From DASWIG01 sp965371445 (GTDB lineage Bacteria > Acidobacteriota > Thermoanaerobaculia > Multivoradales > J023), in assembly GCA_965371445.1 (NCBI GenBank), contig CBDUYN010000230.1:1-13898 (forward strand): a stretch of DNA of 13,898 nucleotides. The letters run 5' to 3'. Both the position numbers and the translations under genes were made by a program. The notes beneath the pieces are model-generated. The model was not told where the DNA came from and made no database searches. It saw nothing but the letters and a program-made list of their open reading frames with translations. The first letter of the stretch is position 1. Each line of letters begins with the position of its first letter. Positions 1-6,345 of this stretch are shown in pieces.

Positions 1-1
1 T

Positions 2-292
2 TTCGGTACCTGGGACTGGCAGCTATTCAACCTTGCCGAGGATCCGGGCGAGCAGCACGACCTGTCCGCCAAGTTGCCCGGGAAAAGACAGGAGCTCATC
101 GCCCTGTGGGATGAGTACGTGCTGATGAACGGTGTGATCCTTGGAGATCGTTCACCCTTCGAGCAGGCCAGTAAAGGACTTCCCAATCCGGTGCCAGAGT
201 TCGACGGCTATCCGCCTATCCGCGGTATGGAAGCGATTCCCTATGAGAAACTGATGGAGCTCATGGGTGGCAAGAGAAAGGAAGATCAGTGA
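2..292 (+). CDS. Arylsulfatase, C-terminal fragment (5' part lies outside the window)
   Basis: Only the last 96 codons are present; the frame is open from base 2. The readable part starts FGTWDWQLFNLAEDPGEQ and continues through a stretch ending in LWDEYVLMNGVIL. This is the typical C-terminal end of type I arylsulfatases: a strand carrying 'W.LfdL..DPgE..DLa...P', followed by a helix 'L..LWdeY...nGVi'. The family hydrolyses sulfate esters in the periplasm or at the cell surface, using a formylglycine made from Cys/Ser in a C/S-x-P-x-R motif. That motif is in the missing N-terminal half, so catalytic competence cannot be judged. The tail after NGVIL (about 50 residues) is longer than the core fold needs. 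The stop codon overlaps the ATG of the next gene, so the two are probably translationally coupled. Confidence 0.88.
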   Translation, partial: FGTWDWQLFNLAEDPGEQHDLSAKLPGKRQELIALWDEYVLMNGVILGDRSPFEQASKGLPNPVPEFDGYPPIRGMEAIPYEKLMELMGGKRKEDQ

Positions 293-1323
293 TGAGAAAA
301 CCAAACGGAACCAGCCTCTTTCTGGTCCTTTTTTCGACACTCGTCATCATGCTGTCGTCGAGTGCCCCGGCCCTTGGTACAGACGATGGTGCACGGGCCT
401 ACTGGAAGGGTAGGGCTGGCACTCAGGTGTTTGCCTTCTCGTACCTGCGCTGGGACATCAACGCCGCCGGCAGCCTGCAATTCGACCCGGCCCACTACAT
501 CTACCCGAATTCCGACATCGAGGCCAGCGTCTTTCTGGCCATGTGGGGCCGCCATTTCACAGTGCTCAATCGTCCGTCGACGCTCTCCGTGGCCCTCATC
601 GGGGGCAATGTCGATGTCGACGTCGACATCGACGCCGTGCCACCACCGTTTTTACCCCCCGGGCTCGCACCGGGAAGCTCGTTTCGCCAGTCGAGCTCCG
701 GATACGCGGACCCCAGCGTGTCTTTCCTGATCAATCTTTTTGGCACCCCGGCGCTCAAGAGCAATGTCGATCTGTTGAACTACGAACCCACCTTTACCGT
801 CGACGCTCAGGTGATGCTGATGGTTCCGGTCGGTGAGTACGAAAGCGATAAGTTGGTGAACCTGGGTCTCAACCGCTGGTGGGCTCGGGTCGCCTTTCCC
901 ATGAAATACCACTTCGGCGTTTTTAGCCCCGGTTACATGTCGAGTTTCGAGCTGATCCCGTCGGTCTGGCTTTTCGGCGAGAACGACGATTTCGTGGGAC
1001 AGACACTGAAGAACGATCCCCTGTGGCAGCTCGAGGCGCATCTGACCCATGATTTCACCGCACGCTTTTTCGGCTCCCTGGATGCGCTGTACCGTAGCGG
1101 CTTCCAGTCAGAAATCGATGGCATGGAAGTGGGAGACGACGTTGAGGTCGGGAATGTCGGATTTACTTTCAGTTTCCAGGTAACGGACAACGTCATCCTG
1201 CGCACGAGTTACCTCTCCAATGTGTTCGGCGACGACAATCTGGACAACAGCATCGTCAAGATGATGTTCGCCTACGGATGGAATCGAGCAAACCAGAACG
1301 CGAAGAAACTGATGGGCGATTAG
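292..1323 (+). CDS. MetA-pathway-type outer-membrane beta-barrel protein (transporter-like)
   Basis: A 343-residue exported protein. The N-terminus is a signal peptide: basic MRKPNG, a hydrophobic core, then SSSAPALG before the mature part near residue 30. The body has the hallmarks of the 'putative MetA-pathway of phenol degradation' outer-membrane family (PF13557-like): a short Gly/Asp turn and Pro-rich loop around residues 106-125, then SSSGYADPSVSFLINLFGTPAL, then MLMVPVGEY..DKLVNLG.NRW, then SVWLFGENDDF, ending in alternating amphipathic strands. Members are thought to be outer-membrane channels for hydrophobic or sulfonated compounds; the substrate here is unknown. I chose ATG 292 because it overlaps the sulfatase stop (TGATG) and follows AAAGGAAG at a good distance; GTG 289 would add one residue. 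Sulfatase plus porin-like protein suggests uptake or release of a sulfated substrate, which is inference. Confidence 0.8.
   Translation: MRKPNGTSLFLVLFSTLVIMLSSSAPALGTDDGARAYWKGRAGTQVFAFSYLRWDINAAGSLQFDPAHYIYPNSDIEASVFLAMWGRHFTVLNRPSTLSVALIGGNVDVDVDIDAVPPPFLPPGLAPGSSFRQSSSGYADPSVSFLINLFGTPALKSNVDLLNYEPTFTVDAQVMLMVPVGEYESDKLVNLGLNRWWARVAFPMKYHFGVFSPGYMSSFELIPSVWLFGENDDFVGQTLKNDPLWQLEAHLTHDFTARFFGSLDALYRSGFQSEIDGMEVGDDVEVGNVGFTFSFQVTDNVILRTSYLSNVFGDDNLDNSIVKMMFAYGWNRANQNAKKLMGD
610..633. repeat. Perfect 24-bp palindrome inside the barrel-protein gene
   Basis: The 12 bases GTCGATGTCGAC are followed immediately by their exact reverse complement, GTCGACATCGAC. The segment encodes the alternating Val/Asp/Ile run at the start of the loop near residue 107 of the barrel protein. 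It could be a by-product of repeated Val-Asp codons, or a protein-binding or recombination site. Confidence 0.85.
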
Positions 1324-1385
1324 ACAGCGACGTCACTGAAGGACGAGCTGAAACCACCAACTCCGATTCGAGAAAGGAACAGAAG

Positions 1386-2117
1386 ATGAGAACCCAGATG
1401 ACAAGCAAGAAGAGGATCACGGCGCTGCTGACACTGCCGGTGCTGGCCGTCCTGTTGATCGCCGCCGGTGAAGAGACACAGTTCCTCGGCTTCCTCGACA
1501 ACCCCGAGCAGATCCAGCCGACGCCCGACCTGGGCTTCGACAGCATGTACATCGCGCCTGGCGCCCGCCAGAAGGTCGCCAACTACGACGCGGTGATGAT
1601 CGAGCAGCCCGAGATCTTCCTCCACCCGGATTCGAAGTATCAGGGCATCAAGCCTGACGCCTGGAAGCTCCTGGCCGACGGCTTTCGGCAGGCATGGATC
1701 GGAGAAGTCGAGGGAGCGTACCGGATCGTTGACGAGCCCGGCCCCGGCGTGCTCCACGTTCGCTTCGCCCTCGGCAACATCATGCTCAAGAAGAAGTGGT
1801 CGAAAAACCCTCTCAAGTACACGCCCGTCGGCGCGGTGACGAATACGATCAAGAAGAAGCTGAGCGATGACGTGATCAAGAAGACCTCCCTGGCCGAGGT
1901 GACCATCGCCATGGAGCTTCTCGACAGCGTCACAGGGGAGCGTCTGGTCGCCGGCATCGAGAAGAGGAAGAAGAAGACCGATGCGACCGACTGGGACCAG
2001 CTCGAGCAGTTCATGCGCGGCACCGGCCAGCTCTTCCGCTGCCGTCTGGACAACGCGCGTGTTCTGAGGGAGCAGTGGGAGAACTGCGTCGAGAAGGTGA
2101 CGGCGGGTGCCAAATAG
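1386..2117 (+). CDS. DUF3313-family exported protein
   Basis: A 243-residue protein of the DUF3313 type. Family features visible after the signal peptide are FLGFLDNPEQIQ, then a 'lyv.PGA..kvanYDavmieqPEIfl' segment (about residues 45-75), then a LADGFRQAW helix, a GPGVLHVRFAL strand and an AMELLDSVTGERLVAGI strand. Many DUF3313 proteins are lipoproteins, but this one has no lipobox Cys after the hydrophobic stretch ALLTLPVLAVLLIAAG, so it is either periplasmic or anchored by that segment. Function is unknown. The frame is open upstream to an ATG at 1278 inside the previous gene. I prefer ATG 1386 because it follows AAAGGAAC and places the hydrophobic stretch at the N-terminus. It lies 62 bases after the barrel gene, in the same run. 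Confidence 0.8.
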   Translation: MRTQMTSKKRITALLTLPVLAVLLIAAGEETQFLGFLDNPEQIQPTPDLGFDSMYIAPGARQKVANYDAVMIEQPEIFLHPDSKYQGIKPDAWKLLADGFRQAWIGEVEGAYRIVDEPGPGVLHVRFALGNIMLKKKWSKNPLKYTPVGAVTNTIKKKLSDDVIKKTSLAEVTIAMELLDSVTGERLVAGIEKRKKKTDATDWDQLEQFMRGTGQLFRCRLDNARVLREQWENCVEKVTAGAK

Positions 2118-2147
2118 TCCCTCGATGACCCGTGGCCTGGAGGTTCT

Positions 2148-2828
2148 ATGATGCGAAAGCTCACAACCCTCTCGTTGTTGGTCGCAGCTGCAGCCGCCTC
2201 GGTTCTGGCCCAACAGCCCGACCCGGCGCAGATGGCGATGCAGTATGGCGAGAGCTCGAAGCAGAACGCTATGGCGCTGCGCCACTACAGCTGGAAGATG
2301 CGCGTTGCGGTCACGGTCGAGGGCGAGCCGAAGTCGACCCAGCTCTACCAGATGCGCTTCGATCTCGACGGCAAGCTGCAGAAGACGGCGATCGGTGGCG
2401 AGGAAGCGAAGAAGAAGAAGGTCCGCGGCCCGGCTCGCAAGCGGATCGCGGAGAAGAAGATGTCGAAAGTGAAGGAGTACGTCGGCAAGGTCTCGGACCT
2501 GGTGAAGACGTATGCCCACCCGACCCCCGGCAACATGCTCGACTTCTTCAGCAGGGCCACTTTCGCGCCGACCGCCGCGGGCCAAGTGGAGATCAAGGGC
2601 ACGGATTTCCTGCAGCCGGGTGACAGCGCCACGTTCTGGATCGACTCGGCGACGGGACAAACCCGGACGTACGCTTTCCGGACCTCGATGGCGGGCGACC
2701 CGGTCAACGGCCAGGTGGACTTCCAGACCTTGCAAGACGGCCCAAGCTACGCGGCGAGGGTCTCCATCTCGGTTCCGGACAAGAGCCTGAGTGCGGTGGT
2801 CGAGAACTTCGACTACATCCGCCAGTAG
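2148..2828 (+). CDS. Exported protein, LolA-like by appearance, family not recognised
   Basis: A 226-residue protein starting at the first of two ATGs, with GGAGG at 2139-2143 as a strong ribosome binding site. Residues 1-21 form a clear signal peptide with probable cleavage at SVLA|QQ. The mature part opens with a helix (QNAMALRHYSWKMRVAV), then strands ending YQMRFDLDGKLQK. A very basic patch follows at about residues 84-112 (runs of Lys and Arg), then strands such as GDSATFWIDSATGQTRTYAF. The last strand is ARVSISVPDKSLSAVVENFDY. The helix followed by antiparallel strands ending in a substrate or dye-like readout resembles the half-barrel of LolA/LolB and DUF2092 proteins, and the next gene is a DUF2092 member. 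That fold assignment is inference; I do not recognise a named family. Confidence 0.75.
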   Translation: MMRKLTTLSLLVAAAAASVLAQQPDPAQMAMQYGESSKQNAMALRHYSWKMRVAVTVEGEPKSTQLYQMRFDLDGKLQKTAIGGEEAKKKKVRGPARKRIAEKKMSKVKEYVGKVSDLVKTYAHPTPGNMLDFFSRATFAPTAAGQVEIKGTDFLQPGDSATFWIDSATGQTRTYAFRTSMAGDPVNGQVDFQTLQDGPSYAARVSISVPDKSLSAVVENFDYIRQ

Positions 2829-2861
2829 CCGTACCGGCTCGTAATTAAAGGAGTTGCAGTG

Positions 2862-3611
2862 ATGAAACGTGATCGATGGATTCTGATCCCCGCGATCCTG
2901 TTGGCCGTCGGCGGCGCTCTGAGCGGCGCCGCCGGCGGCGGAGCAGCGGACCTCGAGGCGCAGGCGGACCGCATCCTGCGCGAGATGAGCGAGTATCTGA
3001 GGACGGCCGGCGAATTCACTCTCCACGCCGACGTCACCTACGACACGATGCTCGCGAGCGGTGAGAAGATCGAGTACGGCGCCACCGCCGACGCGGCGGT
3101 GCGCCGCCCCGACCGGCTGCACGTGGAGTACCGCGGCGACGAGCGCCAGAACCGGTTCGTCTTCGACGGCCGCACGGTCACGGTCCATGACTTGGCCGTG
3201 AACGTCTATGCGGTGACCGAGGTGCCGCCCGAGATCGACGCCGCCCTCGACCGGATGGTCGAGAAGTACGGGTTCTCGGTGCCGATCGCCGACCTCATCT
3301 ACGCCGACCCTTACGCCACGCTCACCGCCAACGTGCAGGCCGGCTCCCTGGTCGGACGGCACCCGGTCGACGGGACGCCCTGCCATCACCTGGCCTTCTC
3401 CCAGGAGACCATCGACTGGCAGATCTGGATCGAGGACGGGCCGCGGCCGGTGCCGCGCAAGCTCGTCATCACCTACAAGGGCGAGCCGGGCTCGCCGCAG
3501 TACACGGCAAGACTGTCGGGCTGGGACTTCCAGCCGCGCCTGTCGGACCCGTACTTCCAGTTCCATCCACCGGCGGGAGCCGACGAGATTGAGTTCCTGC
3601 CCGTTCAGTAA
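2862..3611 (+). CDS. DUF2092-family periplasmic protein (LolA-like fold)
   Basis: A 249-residue exported protein. The signal peptide is MKRDRW followed by a hydrophobic core and a Gly/Ala-rich stretch, with cleavage near GGAA|DL. The mature sequence matches the DUF2092 plan. It begins with the helix ADRILREMSEYLRTAGEFTL. It continues through strands ADAAVRRPDRLHVEYRGDE and NRFVFDGRTVTVHDLAVNVY, then AALDRMVEKYGFSVPIADLI, GRHPVDGTPCHHLAFSQ, and DWQIWIEDGPRPVPRKLVITYK. It ends FQFHPPAGADEIEF. The family is thought to share the LolA/LolB lipid-carrier fold, but no ligand is established. I chose ATG 2862 rather than GTG 2859 because AAAGGAG at 2847-2853 is well placed for either and ATG is the commoner start. 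Together with the preceding gene it makes two tandem lipoprotein-carrier-like proteins. Confidence 0.85.
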   Translation: MKRDRWILIPAILLAVGGALSGAAGGGAADLEAQADRILREMSEYLRTAGEFTLHADVTYDTMLASGEKIEYGATADAAVRRPDRLHVEYRGDERQNRFVFDGRTVTVHDLAVNVYAVTEVPPEIDAALDRMVEKYGFSVPIADLIYADPYATLTANVQAGSLVGRHPVDGTPCHHLAFSQETIDWQIWIEDGPRPVPRKLVITYKGEPGSPQYTARLSGWDFQPRLSDPYFQFHPPAGADEIEFLPVQ

Positions 3612-3623
3612 CGGAGATCAGAC

Positions 3624-4535
3624 ATGACCAGGAAGCGAACGGCAAGACGTCTCAGAACGCTATCGGTCGTGGCCAGTGCCGGACTCCTGGCAGGGAGTCT
3701 TCTACTCGTCGTCCCTGAGGCGGCCGCGGAGCGAGCTCGCGGCAGCGTCAAGCATTCGAGCACGACACGCCCTGCGGACCCGAGAGGCCCGGGCGATCCG
3801 CGGGGTGCGCACGATCCGCGCGGCGTGGCCGACCCGCGGGGAGCCCGCGATCCGCGCGGCGTGGCCGACCCGAGAGGCGCCCGCGACCCGAGAGGCGCCT
3901 ACGATCCGCGCGGCGGCGGCTATGGCACCCCCTACGACCGGCGGGCCGACGCCTGGGAGGACGCCAGGCGCGACTACTACCGGTACCGCACGGTCAACCA
4001 CCTCCTCAGGCTGGGCGCCTACTACGCCACCCGGCCCAAGACTTCGACCACCGTCGTCGTTACCGGTACGACCTACTACTACGCGGGCGGGGTGTACTAC
4101 GTGCAGTCGGGCACCGGCTACGTGGTGACCTCGGCTCCGCCGGGCGCCGTCGTCTACGCGGTCCCCACCTCCACGACGGTGGTGTACGTGGGCTCGGCGC
4201 CCTACTACTACTACGGCGGCACCTACTACGTCGCGACCACGGCTCCGGCTCCGCAACCGGCGGCCCCGCCGCCGCCGACCCAGGTGGACGTCAATGTGAC
4301 GGTCGAGTCGGCGGGTGGCGGCCAAGCTCCGCCGGAGTCGCTGCCGATGACCGAGGACGACCAGAGCTACAAGGTCGTCGCTCCGCCGGTGGGCGCCACC
4401 GTGCCCTACGTTCCCGACGAGGCCAGCGAGCAGACGGTGGCGGGTAAGAAGTACCTCGTCTACGACGGAACGTACTACCGGCCGTTCGCCAGCGACGGCG
4501 AGACGATCTACATGGTGGTCGACGATCCACGGTGA
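3624..4535 (+). CDS. DUF6515-like Tyr/Gly-rich exported protein with DPRG hexad repeats
   Basis: A 303-residue protein with signal peptide residues 1-35 (basic MTRKRTARRLR, a hydrophobic core, cleavage near AAA|ER). Residues 50-97 are eight hexads of the form xxDPRG, including VADPRGARDPRG twice. Residues 137-205 carry beta-rich Tyr clusters (TTYYYAGGVYYVQSGTGYVV, then PPGAVVYAVP and YYYYGGTYYV). A Pro linker (206-220) follows, then the C-terminal domain APPVGATVPYVPDEA, GKKYLVYDGTYYRPF and ETIYMVV. The alternation of 'yyY.GG.YY' and 'PP.GA.V' is typical of DUF6515-type proteins, which are of unknown function. A hydrophobic helix is absent from the mature part, so it is probably periplasmic or loosely surface-bound. 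GGAG precedes the ATG. It starts 12 bases after the DUF2092 gene and ends 15 before the VWFA gene. Confidence 0.78.
   Translation: MTRKRTARRLRTLSVVASAGLLAGSLLLVVPEAAAERARGSVKHSSTTRPADPRGPGDPRGAHDPRGVADPRGARDPRGVADPRGARDPRGAYDPRGGGYGTPYDRRADAWEDARRDYYRYRTVNHLLRLGAYYATRPKTSTTVVVTGTTYYYAGGVYYVQSGTGYVVTSAPPGAVVYAVPTSTTVVYVGSAPYYYYGGTYYVATTAPAPQPAAPPPPTQVDVNVTVESAGGGQAPPESLPMTEDDQSYKVVAPPVGATVPYVPDEASEQTVAGKKYLVYDGTYYRPFASDGETIYMVVDDPR
3771..3914 (+). repeat. Eight 18-bp coding repeats (xxDPRG hexads)
   Basis: Eight contiguous 18-base units encode hexads PADPRG, PGDPRG, AHDPRG, VADPRG, ARDPRG, VADPRG, ARDPRG and AYDPRG. The middle four form a 36-base pair-unit repeated twice. Synonymous differences (cgg/cgc/aga for Arg) show the units have diverged at DNA level while the peptide is kept. 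Confidence 0.9.
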
Positions 4536-4550
4536 TAAGGAGAAAGACCC

Positions 4551-6200
4551 ATGATCGATTCCAGATTCGTGAACATTGCGGCGATCGCACTGCTGATCGT
4601 CGCCCTGGGTTACACCACTCCCGGGGGCGCGCAGGAGCTTCCCTCCGACGCCTTCGCGGAGTCCATCGAGGTGCGGGTGATCAACTTGGAAGCGGTGGTC
4701 ACCGACAAGGACGGTCAGCGGATCTCCGGCCTGAGACCGGGAGACTTCAAGCTCCTGGTCGACGGCGAGGAGGTCCCGATCGAGTACTTCACCGAGGTTC
4801 GGGACGGCCGCCTGATCGAGTCGGGCAAGACGGTTCCGGAGCTCGAGGGGGCGGACTCGGTGGGCACCAGCTTCCTGGTGTTCGTCGACGAGTTCTTCCC
4901 GATTCATAACGACAAGCAGCTGGTGCTGCGCGCGGTCGCCGAGCGGGCCCGGACCATGCGTCCCGGCGACCAGGTGGCGGTGGTGGCCTGGGACGGCCGC
5001 AACCTGGAGATGCTCAGCGGCTGGACGAGCTCGCCTCAGGAGGTGGCAAAGGCCATCGACGCCGCGATCGAGCGGCCGTCGGGAGGCCTGCAGCGGCAGG
5101 CGGAGCGAGACCAGTGGATCGACCGACCCCCGGCCGCGACGGTGCGCAGACCGAGCCGGTACTACTACCGTGGCGCCTACGGCGCTCACTACCGTCTGGG
5201 ACCCCAGGAGGAGATCTACGCTGACCGGCTGGTGGCCCAGCTGGCGACGGCGGTCGGCGCGGCGTCGGCCGCGATGAGGGGGATGGAGACGCCGGCCGGG
5301 CGCAAGGCCCTGGTGCTGCTCTCCGGCGGCTGGCCGTGGGACCCGGCGCAGTGGGTGGCCGAGGACTACCGCCGAATGATCTCCGATCCACAGTTCCCCC
5401 ACGGCGCCGAGCTCTTCGGCTCCCTCGCCGACACGGCGAACCTCCTGGGCTACACCATCTACGGCATCGACGTGCCGGGTCTTCAGGGGACCGGCGGGGT
5501 CGACGCCTCCCTGCGGGCGCCGCGGCCGAGGTCCGCCAACAACGAGTTCTTTCTCGAGGGTGAGATCCACGACAGCCTGCACTTCCTGGCCGACGAGACC
5601 GGCGGCCAGGCGCTGATCAACGGCCAGCGGATCGAGGCGATGAGCGAGGTGGGCGGCGACCTGCGCTCCTACTACTGGCTGGGCTTCAGCCCCGGCTGGG
5701 CGCGCGACGGCGAGCGCTACGAGATCCGGATCGAGGTGAGCAACCCGGATCTACGGGTCCGGGCGCGCCACGGCTTCCCCGATCTCTCGCCCCAGAGCCA
5801 GGCGGCCCTGGCGGTCCGGAGCTCGCTCTTGTTCGGCGAGGCGGGGGGCTCGGACGGCCTCCAGGTCGAGCTCGGCGAGCCCGAGAAGGCCAAGAAAGGC
5901 AAGGTCAACCTGCCGGTGAAGATCACGGTCGCGGCGTCGGAGGTGGTGGCGGTCGAGCGCGACGGCAAGTGGCTGATCGAACTCGACCTCTTCCTCGCCG
6001 CCATGGACGAGGGCGGCGGCCAGGCCGTGGTGCCGCCGATCCCCCTGGTGTTCAGCGCGGCGCGCCGGCCGCAGGCCACAGACACTGTCACCTACGAAGC
6101 CACCCTTACGGTGCGCAAGAAGACCACCGAGCTGGCGGTGGCGGTCTACGACCGCAACGGCGACAAGACCCTGTCGCGGCTGCTGGTGAAAGGCGAATGA
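4551..6200 (+). CDS. VWFA-related domain protein (Acidobacteria-type, TIGR03436-like)
   Basis: A 549-residue exported protein. The signal peptide is residues 1-27 (cleavage near GGA|QE). Residues 38-85 show the hallmark opening of this family: IEVRVINLEAVVTDKDGQ, then GLRPGDFKLLVDGEEVPIEYF, a carboxypeptidase-regulatory-like beta module. A von Willebrand A-like domain follows at about 105-410, with strand GTSFLVFVDEF, the RPGDQVAVVAWDGR strand, RKALVLLSGG, and the late motif SYYWLGFSP...ERYEIRIEV. The metal site looks degenerate, because D113 is followed by E-F-F-P instead of the D-x-S-x-S pattern. A Tyr-rich insert (RYYYRGAYGAHY) sits near 203-214. The C-terminal third is a beta domain with Lys-rich KAKKGKVNLPVKITV. 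Role unknown; extracytoplasmic binding is likely. AAGGAG lies 11 bases before the ATG. Confidence 0.87.
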   Translation: MIDSRFVNIAAIALLIVALGYTTPGGAQELPSDAFAESIEVRVINLEAVVTDKDGQRISGLRPGDFKLLVDGEEVPIEYFTEVRDGRLIESGKTVPELEGADSVGTSFLVFVDEFFPIHNDKQLVLRAVAERARTMRPGDQVAVVAWDGRNLEMLSGWTSSPQEVAKAIDAAIERPSGGLQRQAERDQWIDRPPAATVRRPSRYYYRGAYGAHYRLGPQEEIYADRLVAQLATAVGAASAAMRGMETPAGRKALVLLSGGWPWDPAQWVAEDYRRMISDPQFPHGAELFGSLADTANLLGYTIYGIDVPGLQGTGGVDASLRAPRPRSANNEFFLEGEIHDSLHFLADETGGQALINGQRIEAMSEVGGDLRSYYWLGFSPGWARDGERYEIRIEVSNPDLRVRARHGFPDLSPQSQAALAVRSSLLFGEAGGSDGLQVELGEPEKAKKGKVNLPVKITVAASEVVAVERDGKWLIELDLFLAAMDEGGGQAVVPPIPLVFSAARRPQATDTVTYEATLTVRKKTTELAVAVYDRNGDKTLSRLLVKGE

Positions 6201-6208
6201 AGAGATGA

Positions 6209-6237
6209 ATGTTCAAAGACTTACCGGGCAGGGGGAG
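6209..6237 (+). repeat. Direct repeat, copy 1 (leader of the ion-channel gene)
   Basis: Begins ATGTTCAAAGACTT and ends CCGGGCAGGGGGAG. A second copy starts exactly 100 bases downstream, at 6309, differing by one substitution and a 3-base insertion in the middle. The ATG here opens a 46-codon frame (6209-6349) with no internal stop. Its TGA overlaps the channel ATG as ATGA, so it might be a leader ORF; the Arg/Gly/Pro-rich product resembles no protein I know. Confidence 0.8.
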
Positions 6238-6263
6238 TGAGGCCAGGGGCGGACGCCCGCTAC

Positions 6264-6288
6264 CGGGAGCGCCGGGGCGGCGCTCCCG
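6264..6288 (+). promoter_or_regulatory. GC-rich hairpin in the leader between operon and ion channel
   Basis: CGGGAGCGCC at 6264-6273 and GGCGCTCCCG at 6279-6288 form a perfect 10-bp stem around a 5-base loop. A smaller GGGCG/CGCCC stem lies just upstream at 6247-6258. There is no T-tract, so this is not a standard intrinsic terminator. It could act as an mRNA processing or attenuation structure, or be a member of the dispersed GC-rich repeat family seen at 7611 and 11820, with which it shares GGGAGCGCCGG. Confidence 0.6.
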
Positions 6289-6308
6289 AGGCCCTCGGTC
6301 CCAGGAAG

Positions 6309-6340
6309 ATGTTCAAGGACTTCCCACCGGGCAGGGGGAC
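6309..6340 (+). repeat. Direct repeat, copy 2 (contains the ion-channel ribosome binding site)
   Basis: ATGTTCAAGGACTTCCCACC followed by GGGCAGGGGGAC. It matches copy 1 at 6209 apart from an A/G change and three extra bases. The GGGGGA at its 3' end is positioned as the Shine-Dalgarno sequence for ATG 6346, so the repeat probably arose by duplication of a translation-initiation region. Confidence 0.78.
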
Positions 6341-6345
6341 CGGCA

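Noticed and set aside
1278..1385. Upstream extension of the DUF3313 frame to an ATG inside the barrel gene
   Set aside because: The added residues are hydrophilic and would bury the hydrophobic export segment; the internal ATG 1386 has a good ribosome binding site.
1320..3566. A very long open frame (748 codons) on the minus strand opposite the DUF3313, LolA-like and DUF2092 genes
   Set aside because: Its composition is Arg/Val/Leu/His-rich and non-globular, as expected for the antisense frame of high-GC genes. The plus-strand genes have signal peptides, ribosome binding sites and family motifs.
3702..5582. A 626-codon minus-strand frame opposite the DUF6515-like and VWFA genes
   Set aside because: It mirrors the repeats of the plus-strand gene (RIAGSPRVGHAARI-type runs) and has no recognisable domain; it is an antisense shadow.
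6264..6288. Intrinsic terminator for the 1-6200 operon
   Set aside because: The stem is strong but no run of T follows, so it is described only as a hairpin of unknown role.
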